From contig CATLHE010000001.1 of the NCBI GenBank assembly GCA_949948895.1, positions 248,001 through 312,000 on the forward strand: a stretch of 64,000 nt of DNA, given 5' to 3'. Source of the stretch: an uncultured Christensenella sp. Its GTDB lineage: Bacteria; Bacillota; Clostridia; Christensenellales; Pumilibacteraceae. A program made the position numbers and the translations under genes. Position 1 is the first letter of the stretch, and every line of letters starts with the position of its first letter. Below the pieces are notes generated by a model that was given only the letters and a program-made list of their open reading frames with translations, had not been told where the DNA came from and ran no database searches. Below are positions 6,994 through 16,236 of the stretch, piece after piece.

Positions 6994-8004
6994 GTGGTAA
7001 AAAACAGATCGTACATAATTATATTCGTTCTTAACACACTCCTGTGCGCCGGAATAATAACTCTTACCGCTACTATGATGAGCGGTTGGAGCGTTGCCGT
7101 TCGTTCCATATGCTTCATATTGGGAGGAATAGGCGCGGTTCTCGGAGCCGTATTCTTTGCTTTGAGTAAACTGTCTTTACTAAAAGGCGTGTTTGTTCTC
7201 GTCTGTTGCGCGCTGGTATTGGACGCAACGCTGGCGTGTTTATCGGTATTCGGACATCTCAACGAGTATCCTGAAGATTCGCAGAAAATAGCGCGCCTGA
7301 CCGAGATCATTAAAAGCACGGGCAAGTACGGCATGCTGGTTTTTGTAATAATCCAGATATTGCAAGTGGTTATACTTCCTCTGCCTGCCGTCGTATGCTA
7401 CGTTCCCGGGAGCGCCATTTGGGGACCGCTTACAGCAACGCTACTCGCCTCGGTCGGAGTTCTTATCGGATCGCTTACCGCATACGCACTCGGCAAGTTT
7501 TTCGGCAAGCGCGTAGTTATTTGGATAGCGGGCAAAGAAAATACCGAAAAGTACGTATCATATATAGGCAAGCGCGGAAAATTTCTGTTTGTAATTATGC
7601 AGATACTTCCGTTCTTCCCCGACGATATACTTTGCTTGGTCGCAGGGCTTACTTCCATGAATTTTATATTCTTCCTTGCCACAATGGTAATCGTCAGACC
7701 CTGTATCATAGCAACGTATTGTTTTCTCGGCAGCGGGACGGTAATACCTTTCAGCGGTTGGGGCATTCCCGTATGGATCGCTATTTTCGCGGTTTGTATC
7801 GTTTTAGTCATATTATCGTTTAAGTATCAAGACAAATTCGAGCAATGGTTAGCGACTAAATTCACCCGCCAAAAATCAGCGAACAAAGAACAAAACGAAC
7901 TCACTTCCGAAACCGCTTCAGCTTCGACGGAAACGAATGCTTATGCGGCGCAAAACCCCGACCCCGATATTAACGATAACAGTGCCGCGCCGTTAGACGG
8001 ATAG
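6994..8004 (+). CDS. TVP38/TMEM64 (VTT/DedA-like) membrane protein
   Basis: 336 residues. Three N-terminal membrane helices (about 5-28, 32-57, 63-87) precede a VTT domain at about 113-275, recognisable from PLPAVVCYVPGSAIWGPLTA, GSLTAYALGKFFGKR and the later FPDDILCLVAGLTSM re-entrant motif. VTT/DedA proteins are linked to lipid scrambling and membrane homeostasis. A polar C-terminal tail (about 290-336) is rich in Ser, Thr, Asn and Ala. The start is GTG with a weak ribosome binding site; an internal ATG at 7075 is possible but would cut the first helix. It is followed by the YcxB-like gene on the same strand. Confidence 0.8.
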   Translation: MVKNRSYIIIFVLNTLLCAGIITLTATMMSGWSVAVRSICFILGGIGAVLGAVFFALSKLSLLKGVFVLVCCALVLDATLACLSVFGHLNEYPEDSQKIARLTEIIKSTGKYGMLVFVIIQILQVVILPLPAVVCYVPGSAIWGPLTATLLASVGVLIGSLTAYALGKFFGKRVVIWIAGKENTEKYVSYIGKRGKFLFVIMQILPFFPDDILCLVAGLTSMNFIFFLATMVIVRPCIIATYCFLGSGTVIPFSGWGIPVWIAIFAVCIVLVILSFKYQDKFEQWLATKFTRQKSANKEQNELTSETASASTETNAYAAQNPDPDINDNSAAPLDG

Positions 8005-8047
8005 ATTCGCTACGCACAAAAGCCATTTAAGAAAAGGAGAAAACAAC

Positions 8048-8569
8048 ATGATAGAATTCCGTTCGGCTATCGACGAAAGCAAGACTGCGACTTTAAATAA
8101 GCATGCGTTTAAACGGCTTTGGTGGTTGTTTGCGATAATAAGCCTTATATTGATAGGCTTGGGGATAATGGGGCTTGTCATGCAAGAGGACGAATCCGAC
8201 GTTGTTTACGGTATATTTTGTATCGTATTCGGAGTGGGTATAACGCCTCTCGCCTTGCTCTTGACTAAATTCTTTCAAAAACGCATCAATAAATCGGCGG
8301 CGTTTATCAATCCCGAAACCGTAGAAATAATCAGATTCGATGACGAAAAAATGATCATTAATCAAAGCTTACACGACGTGTTTTCGTCAGTGACCGAAGC
8401 CAAATACAGCTATATTTATAAAGTGATAGAAACTACAGACAACTATCTTGTGTATATTTCAAAACAGCTTTGCCATGTAATAGACAAAAAGTCGATCACA
8501 TGCGGAAGTCTGCAAGAGCTTGACGATTTACTATATCGCAATCTCGGCGACAGGTTTAAAGCTAAATAA
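8048..8569 (+). CDS. YcxB-like membrane protein
   Basis: 173 residues with two adjacent membrane helices (about 24-48 and 54-76) and a C-terminal soluble part (90-173) containing YSYIYKVIETTDNYLVYIS and a later HVIDKKSI. This is the layout of YcxB-like C-terminal-domain proteins, whose function is unknown. The ATG follows AAGGAG. It is cotranscribed with the VTT-domain gene and ends at a terminator. Confidence 0.7.
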   Translation: MIEFRSAIDESKTATLNKHAFKRLWWLFAIISLILIGLGIMGLVMQEDESDVVYGIFCIVFGVGITPLALLLTKFFQKRINKSAAFINPETVEIIRFDDEKMIINQSLHDVFSSVTEAKYSYIYKVIETTDNYLVYISKQLCHVIDKKSITCGSLQELDDLLYRNLGDRFKAK

Positions 8570-8577
8570 TTAAACAC

Positions 8578-8608
8578 AAAAAAGGAGGGCGTTTAAGCTC
8601 TCCTTTTT
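8578..8608 (+). terminator. Terminator between the converging YcxB-like and purB genes
   Basis: Stem AAAAAGGAGGGC / GCTCTCCTTTTT (one G-T pair) with a short loop and a T-rich 3' side. The A-run on the 5' side lets it work in both directions. Confidence 0.85.
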
Positions 8609-8628
8609 CTTTACTGAAATTCGCGTAA

Positions 8629-10056
8629 TTACACGTTGATCTCGGGTTCGTATGCGTCGAATTTTTCCGACTTCAATAGCGGCTCGATATATTCGGCAAG
8701 GAACTCGTCGACTTGTTCCGACGCTCTTCCTATAAAGTTTTCGGGCTTTAATATCCCGTCGAGTTTTTCGGCGACGGCGGCAAAAAGCTTATCGCCTTTG
8801 ATACGCTCTATCAAGTCGTTGCGCTCGCCGCGCTCTTTTACCGCTTTTGCGCTTTCCATGGAGTGGCGGCGTATGGCTTCGTGAATATCCTGTCTGTCTC
8901 CCCCCGCCTTGACGCTTGCCATTATTATTTCTTCCGTAGCCATAAACGGCAGTTCGTCGCTTATGCGTCGTGCGATCACATTGGGATACACGACGAGATT
9001 TTCGGTCACATTGATAAATATATTCAACACGCCGTCGAGCGCAAGAAACGCCTGAGGAATGGTAAGCCTCTTGTTTGCACTGTCGTCGAGTGTACGTTCA
9101 AACCACTGCGTAGAAGCCGTAACTGCCTCATTTGTGGACATCGATATGACGAATCGCGCAAGCGCGCACATGCGCTCGCTGCGCATGGGATTACGCTTAT
9201 ACGCCATAGCAGACGAACCGATTTGCGACTTTTCAAACGGCTCTTCCATTTCTTTAAACGATTGCATGATACGCATGTCGTTTGCAAACTTATACGCGCT
9301 TTGAGCTATCTGCGACAATAGCGACACTACTTGATAATCGAACTTGCGCGTATACGTTTGTCCGCTGACGGCGAACACGTTTTTAAAGCCCATCTTTTTG
9401 ACGACTTTCTTTTCCAATTCGCGCACTTTTTTGCCGTCGCCGTCAAACAACGATAAAAAGCTCGCCTGCGTTCCCGTTGTGCCTTTGACGCCGCGCAGTT
9501 TAAACCCGTCCAATAAATGCGTCAGATCGACATAGTCTAGATACAGATCGTACAGCCACAAAGTCGCGCGCTTGCCCACCGTCGTCAACTGCGCCGGCTG
9601 TAAATGCGTGTATCCGAGCGTGGGTAAACTCTTATACTTAACTGCAAACGTTTTAAGCTTGTCCATAACGGTAAGCATTTTACGTTTTACAACGTTGAGA
9701 GCGTCGTATATCTGTATAAGCTCCGCATTGTCTGTCACGTAACAGCTAGTAGCACCTAAGTGTATTATCGGTTTTGCGGATTTGGCTTGCTCGCCGTAAG
9801 CGTGCACATGCGCCATAACGTCATGACGCACGCGTTTTTCTTCTTCCGCCGCAAATTCGTAATTTATATCGTTTGCATACTTGCGCATTTCGGCGATCTG
9901 AGCATCGGTAATATTGAGACCGAGTTCTTTTTCGCTTTCCGCAAGCGCGATCCACAGCTTGCGCCAAAGCCTGAACTTATAATAGTCCGAAAAAATCTCG
10001 GCTACGTGCCTATCGGCGTAACGCGTAATAAGCGGATTTTCATAAATGTCTTTCAT
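8629..10056 (-). CDS. purB: Adenylosuccinate lyase
   Basis: Catalyses fumarate release from SAICAR and from adenylosuccinate in purine synthesis. 475 residues of the fumarase/aspartase superfamily. Visible landmarks: [31 protein letters not shown] with the catalytic histidine, and the flexible-loop signature [14 protein letters not shown] with the active serine. The length is normal for the long PurB type. The ATG follows GAGGAGATAAAGA, which lies within the end of the upstream dipeptidase gene (17-nt overlap). Confidence 0.96.
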   Translation of the reverse strand: MKDIYENPLITRYADRHVAEIFSDYYKFRLWRKLWIALAESEKELGLNITDAQIAEMRKYANDINYEFAAEEEKRVRHDVMAHVHAYGEQAKSAKPIIHLGATSCYVTDNAELIQIYDALNVVKRKMLTVMDKLKTFAVKYKSLPTLGYTHLQPAQLTTVGKRATLWLYDLYLDYVDLTHLLDGFKLRGVKGTTGTQASFLSLFDGDGKKVRELEKKVVKKMGFKNVFAVSGQTYTRKFDYQVVSLLSQIAQSAYKFANDMRIMQSFKEMEEPFEKSQIGSSAMAYKRNPMRSERMCALARFVISMSTNEAVTASTQWFERTLDDSANKRLTIPQAFLALDGVLNIFINVTENLVVYPNVIARRISDELPFMATEEIIMASVKAGGDRQDIHEAIRRHSMESAKAVKERGERNDLIERIKGDKLFAAVAEKLDGILKPENFIGRASEQVDEFLAEYIEPLLKSEKFDAYEPEINV

Positions 10057-10843
10057 TCTTTATCTCCTCGTAAAAACGCTGTGCGTTTCCGTATAGTATT
10101 TTGTCGATATCGCCGTCGGCATATCCGAGCAACGACAGCTCATATCTCAGAGTATCACAATCCGAGTAATCTGTAAAGCCTTTCGGCAAGTCTTTTGTCC
10201 CGAAAAAATCGGTTCCCAAGCACAAAGCGTTTATCCCGTACTCAGACACAAACCTATCTATCGTTACCGCTAACTGCCCTATCGTCTCGGCATCGGTAAA
10301 CGCAGTGACTGCGCTTATACCGATTATGCCGCGTCGAGAAATCAATAATCGTATCTGCGCGTCGGTCAGACTGCGCGGGTGCGAGTTAAACCCGGTATGC
10401 GAACACATAGGGCGTTCGGCAAGCTCTATTGCCGAATAAAAGCTTTTGCGGTTTAAATGCGCAAGATCGACTGCGCACTTCCCGTTCATGGCGGCTATAA
10501 CCTTTTTGCCGTCTGCCGTCAAATCGCCATCGGACAGCGCGCCGCCCGCAAAACCGTTTGTGTGATTCCAAGTCAATGTGCAGTAAAAATATCGTGAAAA
10601 ATCGAAAGCATCGTATTCCGTCCCGCACAAAAACCCGATATCTTCTATTGCTATCGGAGGCGGCGTATCCAGCGCGGAGAGCGTCGAGGTAATTTGTCGA
10701 ACACGATCCGCCGCTTGAAACGGCTCGAATTCGGTAGTCCATATCGCGGCGGTGATAATATCGTCTTTCCGTCCGTCTAAATATTTTGCGTAGTCGGAAG
10801 CGTGAATCTCGGTGGCAAAATCATTATGAAGATCGAAAGTCAT
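10040..10843 (-). CDS. Membrane-dipeptidase-like protein (peptidase M19)
   Basis: Zinc-dependent dipeptidase family (renal dipeptidase fold). The N-terminal metal motif DLHND (residues 4-8), the family stretch [14 protein letters not shown] seen here as [15 protein letters not shown], the [13 protein letters not shown] region and LGTDFFG near the C-terminus support this. At 267 residues it is shorter than typical 310-370-residue members and has no signal peptide, so it is probably cytosolic; the reduction appears to be in the connecting loops. It overlaps the 5' end of purB by 17 nt. Confidence 0.85.
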   Translation of the reverse strand: MTFDLHNDFATEIHASDYAKYLDGRKDDIITAAIWTTEFEPFQAADRVRQITSTLSALDTPPPIAIEDIGFLCGTEYDAFDFSRYFYCTLTWNHTNGFAGGALSDGDLTADGKKVIAAMNGKCAVDLAHLNRKSFYSAIELAERPMCSHTGFNSHPRSLTDAQIRLLISRRGIIGISAVTAFTDAETIGQLAVTIDRFVSEYGINALCLGTDFFGTKDLPKGFTDYSDCDTLRYELSLLGYADGDIDKILYGNAQRFYEEIKNERHL

Positions 10844-10874
10844 AAGAAATCATACGCGCACGAGCGACATATAA

Positions 10875-12374
10875 TTACATATTCTTTTCGCGCATCACGG
10901 AATTGTAAATATCGAGGATAGGACGATAAACGTTAGACCTGTCTATTTCGTCCACCTTGTAGTCATGGAGCATCAAAAACTCTTCTGCCGCTTGCTTGCA
11001 ATAATTAACAAGCTTTATGCGATTTTTGTCTTTGAACGCCGTAAACGTAACATACTCGGCAAGCGCGCAAGCCGTTGCTTTTGCCGTCTCGAATAGCAGT
11101 TTTTCGTAACGCTTGAACTCTTCGCCGCGTGCATCTTTGAGCTTATTGATCGATTTTGTGTACTTGTCGAACTCTCCGATAAAATGCTGTTCTATAATGT
11201 CGCAGAGCTCTTCATAGTACTTTTTGAGCGAGTCGCGCGCAAACGTATCAAAAGCGCTCTCATCCGTCAAAAACAATGACAACATTCCGCATTTTTCAGA
11301 TAAGTCCGCAAACTTACCCGCTCTTATCTCGGTCTTTTTGTCTTCGGTCACGATAATTCGCGGCGTAAGCATTCTATACAACAACTGTAAGCCATCTTTT
11401 AAAAGCGTGCCGCGCTTAGCGTAGGTTTTATCGCACAGCGAGCGGAAACAATTGCGATATGTAAATTCCAAGGCTTTCCCGCATTCTTCCAATATATCGT
11501 CGTACTCGACAATATCGCCGATAATATGTTTCTTTGCGAAAGCTTTGTTTTTTGCGTCGAACTTAATAAATCTGCTCATAACCTTGTCGTTGAGCAAATC
11601 GCACTGTGTAAAGTCGGGCGTATATTTTTTTGCGTCATAATCGGCTATAAATTGCGTAGCGTAATAACCGAAATCGCCGTTAAGCGAGGTGAACCTGTTA
11701 TACTCGTATTCGGACGGTCCGTAGAGTTCTTCTCCGACGGCAACCGTTTGTACGGCTTTATGACATACAGCCACGGAATAATCTGCTATCTCGCCGAGCA
11801 CGCTTTGAACTTGCGGCGAATACGTCATGAGCGTTTCGCCGTCCGTCTTGAATAATTTCAAAAGTGTTTGCAGGTCGGCAAGCTCGTTTTTTCGGTACGA
11901 AGTGATATCGAGCTCGAAAAGCTTATCGTGGGCGCGCAAACGATTGAGTATTATTATTTTTATCTCGCTCAAAACAGCAACCACGAAATTAAGTTTATCG
12001 TTAATTGCGGAAACGTTAGAACGCTTCATCAGTTCCAGCGGCGTAAGCACGGCGTTGACGGCGTTAGCCATAACGTCATAGCTTTCAGCGCCCTCGTTGA
12101 GATAAATATCGCAAAGCAACACAAAATACTGCGACAAATACGAATTGCCGTTTGCCGCCAGCGCTTTCGCAAAATGCTCGCGAGCACTCATAAACTCGGT
12201 ATTTACGAAATAGTCCTTGCCCGCGGCAAACTCGCGACCTTCCGTGTTGTAATCAACCGTAAGACCTCGCGACTTAATCGCGGCCATATCGAACGACTGC
12301 CCGCAGTCGGAACATACTCCGCCGTCGCAAACAACCGTTTTTCCGCATGACGGACAAATTACATACTGTGCCAA
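10875..12374 (-). CDS. Zinc-ribbon protein of unknown function
   Basis: 499 residues. The N-terminus has a rubredoxin-like zinc ribbon (CPSCG at 7-11 and CSDCGQ at 21-26). Beyond it is a long, mostly helical region without membrane segments; residues 50-110 (YFVNTEFMSAREHFAKALA) look like a tetratricopeptide-type helical pair. I do not recognise the family. The start is TTG after GGAGGAAAG. It follows the ispH-rpsA terminator and precedes the M19 gene by 31 nt. Confidence 0.75.
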   Translation of the reverse strand: MAQYVICPSCGKTVVCDGGVCSDCGQSFDMAAIKSRGLTVDYNTEGREFAAGKDYFVNTEFMSAREHFAKALAANGNSYLSQYFVLLCDIYLNEGAESYDVMANAVNAVLTPLELMKRSNVSAINDKLNFVVAVLSEIKIIILNRLRAHDKLFELDITSYRKNELADLQTLLKLFKTDGETLMTYSPQVQSVLGEIADYSVAVCHKAVQTVAVGEELYGPSEYEYNRFTSLNGDFGYYATQFIADYDAKKYTPDFTQCDLLNDKVMSRFIKFDAKNKAFAKKHIIGDIVEYDDILEECGKALEFTYRNCFRSLCDKTYAKRGTLLKDGLQLLYRMLTPRIIVTEDKKTEIRAGKFADLSEKCGMLSLFLTDESAFDTFARDSLKKYYEELCDIIEQHFIGEFDKYTKSINKLKDARGEEFKRYEKLLFETAKATACALAEYVTFTAFKDKNRIKLVNYCKQAAEEFLMLHDYKVDEIDRSNVYRPILDIYNSVMREKNM

Positions 12375-12385
12375 ACTTTCCTCCG

Positions 12386-12416
12386 AAAAAAACGCGCGCC
12401 GTTTTTCGGCGCGCGC
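12386..12416 (-). terminator. Strong terminator behind ispH-rpsA
   Basis: On the minus strand a GC-rich 9-bp stem (CGCGCGCCG / CGGCGCGCG, 12393-12415) with a 5-nt loop is followed by seven T. It closes the ten-gene unit that begins at the promoter at 22876-22904. Confidence 0.92.
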
Positions 12417-12427
12417 TACGTTACTTT

Positions 12428-14509
12428 TTAGTCTTTTTTATCGTCGTCGGCAGATTCCGCGTCGTCGTTTACGTTTTTGAGCAGACTTGCAAGCACCGTG
12501 TTGTCAAGCTTGTCGCTGTAAACGCCGCTATCTTCCGCTTTCTTGGGCGCCGTCGGCTTAGAGGCGGGCTTTTCGGCTACGTCGAGGCATGCTCTGATAC
12601 TGAGCGTCGTCTTGCGGTGCTGATCGTCGTAAGCCATTATCTTAACGGTAACCTCGTCGCCGGGATGAAGAACTTCGTTGATGTCCTTAACATACGAAGC
12701 GGCGGCTTCGGATACGTGTACCAAACCTTCTACGCCGGGCTCAATCTCGACAAACGCGCCGTAAGGCAAAACGCTTATTACTTTACCGGTCACGACCGAT
12801 CCGACGGGATGGTTCTCCATGCATTTGTCAAACGGATGCGGCTGAAGTTCGCGATAGCCGAGAGATACACGCTGTTTCTCGCGATCGGTTTTAAGAACCA
12901 AGAAATCGTAAGTCTTGCCTATCTCAAGCACTTCGTCGGGCGAAGTGATATGCGAATAAGAAAGGTGATCGATATGCGCCAAGCAGTCGATACCGTCGAC
13001 GCTTACGAACGCGCCGTAAGGATTGATGCGCTTGACCTCGCCCGCGACTACAACGTCGGGCTTGACGTTTTCCCAGAATATCTCGGCTTTCTTGTCGCGC
13101 TCGTCTTTTTCCTCTTGCAATATAACGCGTTGCGATGCAACTATTTTATGGTTTACGTCGTCGATATCGAGCGCACGAAGCCTGAGCGTTTTCCCGACGA
13201 ACTTTTTGAGATCGGGAACGAATTTAAGACGGATCTGCGATGCGGGAACGAATACGCGATACGTTCCGAGCGCACCCGTAAGCCCGCCTTTGATATCCTT
13301 TTTGACGACCATTTCGAATATGTCGCCGCCGCGGATCTGTTCGACTGCTTCGTCGGTCTTGCGCATAAGGTCGGCGCGACGCTTGGAAAGCAATACACAG
13401 CCGCGAGCCTCGTCGCGCTTTTTGATGATAACCGCTTGAATAGCGGTGCCGACGGGATAATCCTCGGGCTTATACTCGCCTTCGTCGCAAGCTTCTTCTT
13501 TGGTGATGAAACCGTCATTTTTACCGCCGATATTAACGCTTATTCCTTCCTCGTCTGCGGAAAGAACGGTACCTTTAACGGTTTTGCCCTCGCGATAGCT
13601 TGCGGTGGTTTCGTTGTTGATGGCGTTGATAAACTCTTCGTTACTCGCTTCGCCGAATTCTTGACCCATGTAAGACCTTACCTCCATAATCGACTTTGTG
13701 GGAGTCGATGCCCCGGCGACGATCCCTATTACGCCGCTTCGGGGAAAATTGATTTTTTTGAGTTCGCTTTGAGAGTGGACGAAATATGTCGCCGAATTTA
13801 CAGCCTTACACAGTTCGTACAGTTTGCTCGCATTGGAGCTTAGCGCATCACCCACAACGATAACCGCATCGCACTCCCGAGCAAGCCGAGCCGCCTCTTT
13901 TTGACGTTCGTAAGTAGTATAGCAAATCGTGTCGAAAATTTCAACCGTTTTTAAACCCATTTTCAGTATTTTTTTAGAAAGTTCGCCGAATTTTTTTCCG
14001 TCGAAAGTAGTTTGACAAACAAAACAAAGTTTATCGTAGTTTTTAAGCGGCTCCAGATCGCTTTCGGAGTCTATTATTGTCGCCGTTCCGTCGCACCAGC
14101 CCGCGGTAGCCACCACTTCGGGATGATTCTCGGCGCCTATAATCACTATATGATACCCTTCTGCATAATGTTTTTCTACGATATCGTGTATCTTGGCGAC
14201 AAACGGACACGTAGCGTCTACTATCTCGTAACCTTTTGCCCGCGCCGCCGCATACGTTGCTTTAGCGGCACCGTGCGAACGTATTATCACTTTCGGCGCC
14301 GTAGCGCCATCCCTGACGCTTTCGAGCTCGTCTATCGAATCGACTGTTTTCAGACCGAGCGCACGCAGTTCGTCCACGACAGACTTATTGTGAATAAGCT
14401 CGCCTATCATATAACAATCGCCGCACGCCGCGTTGGATTTGGCGATATCCACAGCATTTTTAACGCCGAAACAAAAGCCTGCGTTTTTTGCGACTTTTAC
14501 TTTAACCAT
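12428..14509 (-). CDS. ispH: Fused HMBPP reductase IspH and ribosomal protein S1
   Basis: 693 residues. The first 280 are IspH, the 4Fe-4S enzyme making IPP and DMAPP at the end of the MEP pathway: cluster cysteines in AGFCFGVKNA (Cys13), DATCPFV and DTICYTT, plus IRSHGA. The rest holds four S1 RNA-binding domains (about 305-375, 395-460, 478-548, 565-635; for example PYGAFVSVDGIDCLAHIDHLS), as in ribosomal protein S1. This fusion is known from many Clostridia. The C-terminal tail is acidic. The start overlaps plsC by 8 nt. Confidence 0.95.
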   Translation of the reverse strand: MVKVKVAKNAGFCFGVKNAVDIAKSNAACGDCYMIGELIHNKSVVDELRALGLKTVDSIDELESVRDGATAPKVIIRSHGAAKATYAAARAKGYEIVDATCPFVAKIHDIVEKHYAEGYHIVIIGAENHPEVVATAGWCDGTATIIDSESDLEPLKNYDKLCFVCQTTFDGKKFGELSKKILKMGLKTVEIFDTICYTTYERQKEAARLARECDAVIVVGDALSSNASKLYELCKAVNSATYFVHSQSELKKINFPRSGVIGIVAGASTPTKSIMEVRSYMGQEFGEASNEEFINAINNETTASYREGKTVKGTVLSADEEGISVNIGGKNDGFITKEEACDEGEYKPEDYPVGTAIQAVIIKKRDEARGCVLLSKRRADLMRKTDEAVEQIRGGDIFEMVVKKDIKGGLTGALGTYRVFVPASQIRLKFVPDLKKFVGKTLRLRALDIDDVNHKIVASQRVILQEEKDERDKKAEIFWENVKPDVVVAGEVKRINPYGAFVSVDGIDCLAHIDHLSYSHITSPDEVLEIGKTYDFLVLKTDREKQRVSLGYRELQPHPFDKCMENHPVGSVVTGKVISVLPYGAFVEIEPGVEGLVHVSEAAASYVKDINEVLHPGDEVTVKIMAYDDQHRKTTLSIRACLDVAEKPASKPTAPKKAEDSGVYSDKLDNTVLASLLKNVNDDAESADDDKKD

Positions 14510-15224
14510 TATTTTTTGCCGCTTTCGCCGCGGACTTTTTAGCCGCTTTATATTCGGCTTTGAGCGCTTTCTTAGCTTGTTTCTTAACTTTTTTATCGGC
14601 TTTCCAGCCTTTGTTTTTTACCCATTCGTCAAGTTTTTCAAGCGTAGCCTGTATAGCCGCGGCAAACCGCTCCGTCGCCTCGTTGAGTATGTTTTCATCT
14701 ATGCGCTTTCCCATAAGATCGCCGAGTTCGACGGGATCGCCTACGCCCATATAATTCCGTCTGAATACCTTGCCTTTGTGGTGAACGGCGATAGGAATGA
14801 CGGTAGCGTTGCCTTTTAACGCGATCATTGCCGCACCCGAATGCATGGGTTGAAGTTCGCGATTGATTCTGTTTCTCGTACCCTCGGGAAAAATAGTGAG
14901 CGTTTCGCCGTTTTTGAGTGCTGCTATACACTCGCGCATAGACGACAGCTCGGGCTTTTCTCTATCGATAAATATGATGCCGACGTTGCGCAAAAACCAG
15001 TGTTTGAGCTTGCCGCCGTCGTTTTCTTTTTTGGATAAAAAGCGTTTATACTCGGGTATCCGGAACATTTGATAAAGAGGATCCATCCAAGAAAGGTGGT
15101 TTGAAATTATCATGCGTCCGAACTCGTATTTTTTGAACTTGTCCTTATCCATGATCTTACACGGAAAAAGCATTCCGCCGACTGGATACAAAAGCGTACG
15201 AAGAGTGTAAAACATTCTTTTCAT
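14502..15224 (-). CDS. plsC: 1-acyl-glycerol-3-phosphate acyltransferase (PlsC type)
   Basis: 240 residues. Acyltransferase motifs are present: NHLSWMD (the HX4D catalytic pair, about 43-49), FPEGTRNR and VIPIAVH. It acylates lysophosphatidate at the membrane in phospholipid synthesis. The C-terminal 35 residues are almost entirely Lys and Ala (KADKKVKKQAKK onwards), an odd basic tail. Clostridia often place plsC between cmk and ispH, as here. Confidence 0.9.
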   Translation of the reverse strand: MKRMFYTLRTLLYPVGGMLFPCKIMDKDKFKKYEFGRMIISNHLSWMDPLYQMFRIPEYKRFLSKKENDGGKLKHWFLRNVGIIFIDREKPELSSMRECIAALKNGETLTIFPEGTRNRINRELQPMHSGAAMIALKGNATVIPIAVHHKGKVFRRNYMGVGDPVELGDLMGKRIDENILNEATERFAAAIQATLEKLDEWVKNKGWKADKKVKKQAKKALKAEYKAAKKSAAKAAKNNG

Positions 15225-15225
15225 A

Positions 15226-16236
15226 TCACAGATCCTCTTTCACGGTTGCAACTATCCGCGCCGCAACCTCATCGGCTGTCATGTCGCTCGAATCTATCTC
15301 TATAGCGTCGAAAGCTTTTTTAAGCGGCGCTATGGCGCGCGTGCTGTCGTTAAGATCGCGCGCGTTCACGTCGTTGAGAACGGTGTTATAATCGACTTTC
15401 TCGCCTTTTGCCATGAGCTCGTCGTATCTGCGCTTTGCTCTCACTTCCGCGGACGCGGTCAAAAAGAACTTAAACTCCGCCGTCGGAAGCACTACCGTGC
15501 CTATATCCCGTCCGTCTACTATGACCGAGTTTTTCTTTGCAAAATCGCGCTGAGTATCGAGCAATTTTTCTCTTACAAACGGCAACGCCGACGCCTTTGA
15601 AGCCGCCATGGCGACCTCCTGCGTGCGAATACGCCCCGTCACGTCGTCGCCGTCCACTATCACGCGTTGCGTACCGTTATCCAATACGACTTTCACATTC
15701 GCGGGCGTAAGTAATTTACGTATATTTACTTCGTCGGTCGGTTCGATATTATTTTCGAGCGCTTTGAGCCCGAGCGCGCGATACAGCGCGCCCGTATCGA
15801 GATACGTGACGCCGAGAGTTTTTGCGACCAGTTTTGCCACAGTGCTTTTCCCCGCGCCACTCGGTCCGTCCAACGCTATCGCATACGCACCCGCTATATC
15901 CGATCTTAAAACGCGCGCGCCGTTAAGATAAACGTTTTTCGTCGGCACGTCAGAATATGCGGTAACCATAACGCGTATGCAACCGCACAATGAGCCTTTT
16001 ATACTCGGCTCAACGCACGAAAACAAAGGCACGTCATGTCCCGCTTCTCTTATCGCGCGCACGGGATAAAAAGCCGTTATATCCGCCGTAGACGATACAG
16101 TGATATTGACTATGTTTTCATCCGAAAGTGCGTTCTTGAAATATATACGCTCTATAAGCCTGCGCGTAGCCGATTCTATCGACTCTTTTGTGTTTGCGGC
16201 AGTAACTGCGCCGCGTATAGAAACAAGTTTAGTCAT
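15226..16236 (-). CDS. cmk: AroH-type chorismate mutase fused to cytidylate kinase
   Basis: 336 residues in two parts. Residues 1-113 match the trimeric AroH chorismate mutase (chorismate to prephenate): SIRGAVTAANTKESI with Arg8, a CVE segment (Cys74, Glu76), CIRVMVTAYSDVP with Arg88, VYLNGARVLR with Tyr103 and Arg111. These correspond to the catalytic residues of the Bacillus enzyme. Residues 117-336 are CMP/dCMP kinase: Walker A GPSGAGKST (124-132), YLDTGALYRA, and VDGRDIGTVVLP. There is no stop or frameshift at the junction. Overlaps its upstream flavoprotein gene by 8 nt. Confidence 0.9.
   Translation of the reverse strand: MTKLVSIRGAVTAANTKESIESATRRLIERIYFKNALSDENIVNITVSSTADITAFYPVRAIREAGHDVPLFSCVEPSIKGSLCGCIRVMVTAYSDVPTKNVYLNGARVLRSDIAGAYAIALDGPSGAGKSTVAKLVAKTLGVTYLDTGALYRALGLKALENNIEPTDEVNIRKLLTPANVKVVLDNGTQRVIVDGDDVTGRIRTQEVAMAASKASALPFVREKLLDTQRDFAKKNSVIVDGRDIGTVVLPTAEFKFFLTASAEVRAKRRYDELMAKGEKVDYNTVLNDVNARDLNDSTRAIAPLKKAFDAIEIDSSDMTADEVAARIVATVKEDL

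Noticed and set aside
12347-13843. Long plus-strand frame (498 codons) opposite ispH-rpsA
   Set aside because: Antisense shadow of a gene with strong domain matches; its translation is Arg/Val/Phe-biased without any motif.
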